From: Burkholderiales bacterium
GTDB taxonomy: Bacteria > Pseudomonadota > Gammaproteobacteria > Burkholderiales > SG8-39
Direction: 5' to 3'
Length of the DNA stretch: 5,835 nt
NCBI GenBank assembly: GCA_016649475.1
Contig: JAENXP010000181.1
Span: forward strand, 1 to 5,835
Every line of letters begins with the position of its first letter. Positions within the stretch are counted from its first letter, which is position 1. The position numbers and the translations under genes are program-made. This document shows positions 5,825-5,835 of the stretch, piece by piece. Under the pieces are notes generated by a model, which worked only from the letters and a program-made list of their open reading frames with translations, did not search any database and was not told where the DNA came from.

Positions 5825-5835
5825 GCTGTGCCCGC

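Noticed and set aside
1..5835. CRISPR array, tRNA/rRNA genes, insertion sequence or attachment-site repeats
   Set aside because: Reading both strands gave no regularly spaced repeats, no tRNA-like cloverleaf, no transposase or integrase motifs, and no long terminal or direct repeats.

Overview
The window is GC-rich, closely packed bacterial DNA. Its gene families (SulP with a cyclic-nucleotide domain, DUF302, a Prx6-type peroxiredoxin, a YbgC/4HBT-like thioesterase, and an ILVBL/HACL2-like thiamine-diphosphate enzyme) together with the base composition suggest a Pseudomonadota chromosome, perhaps a betaproteobacterium. That placement is inference. No rRNA, tRNA, CRISPR array, transposase or other mobile-element signal was found.

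Layout: (1) Bases 1-749, minus strand: the N-terminal third or so of a thiamine-diphosphate-dependent lyase/synthase of the ILVBL/HACL2 type, running off the left edge. (2) Bases 750-1016: a divergent intergenic region of about 267 bp with a relatively AT-rich patch, two small dyads and weak promoter candidates. (3) Bases 1017-3224, plus strand: a 735-residue SulP anion transporter with a STAS domain and a C-terminal cyclic-nucleotide-binding domain. (4) Bases 3314-3757, plus strand: a small exported DUF302 protein with a plausible promoter of its own. (5) Bases 3797-5824, minus strand: an apparent three-gene operon, read right to left as alpha/beta hydrolase (epoxide-hydrolase type), acyl-CoA thioesterase, peroxiredoxin. 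The first two genes overlap by 4 bases (ATGA), and the third follows after 46 bases. The DUF302 gene and the peroxiredoxin gene converge with only 39 bases between their stop codons.

How the genes may work together: the hydrolase-thioesterase pair looks like catabolic or detoxifying chemistry on a hydrophobic or aromatic substrate and its CoA ester. The peroxiredoxin behind them would remove peroxides made alongside. The lyase at the left edge may also act on CoA or 2-oxo/2-hydroxy acids, but it is a separate transcription unit. The transporter is the most distinctive gene: its soluble tail keeps the phosphate-binding cassette of a working cyclic-nucleotide pocket, so anion transport could be gated directly by cAMP or a similar messenger. 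I see no clear sign of a wholly new multi-gene system. The points most worth a second look are the transporter's fused sensor, the altered cysteine set of the peroxiredoxin, and the translationally coupled hydrolase-thioesterase pair.
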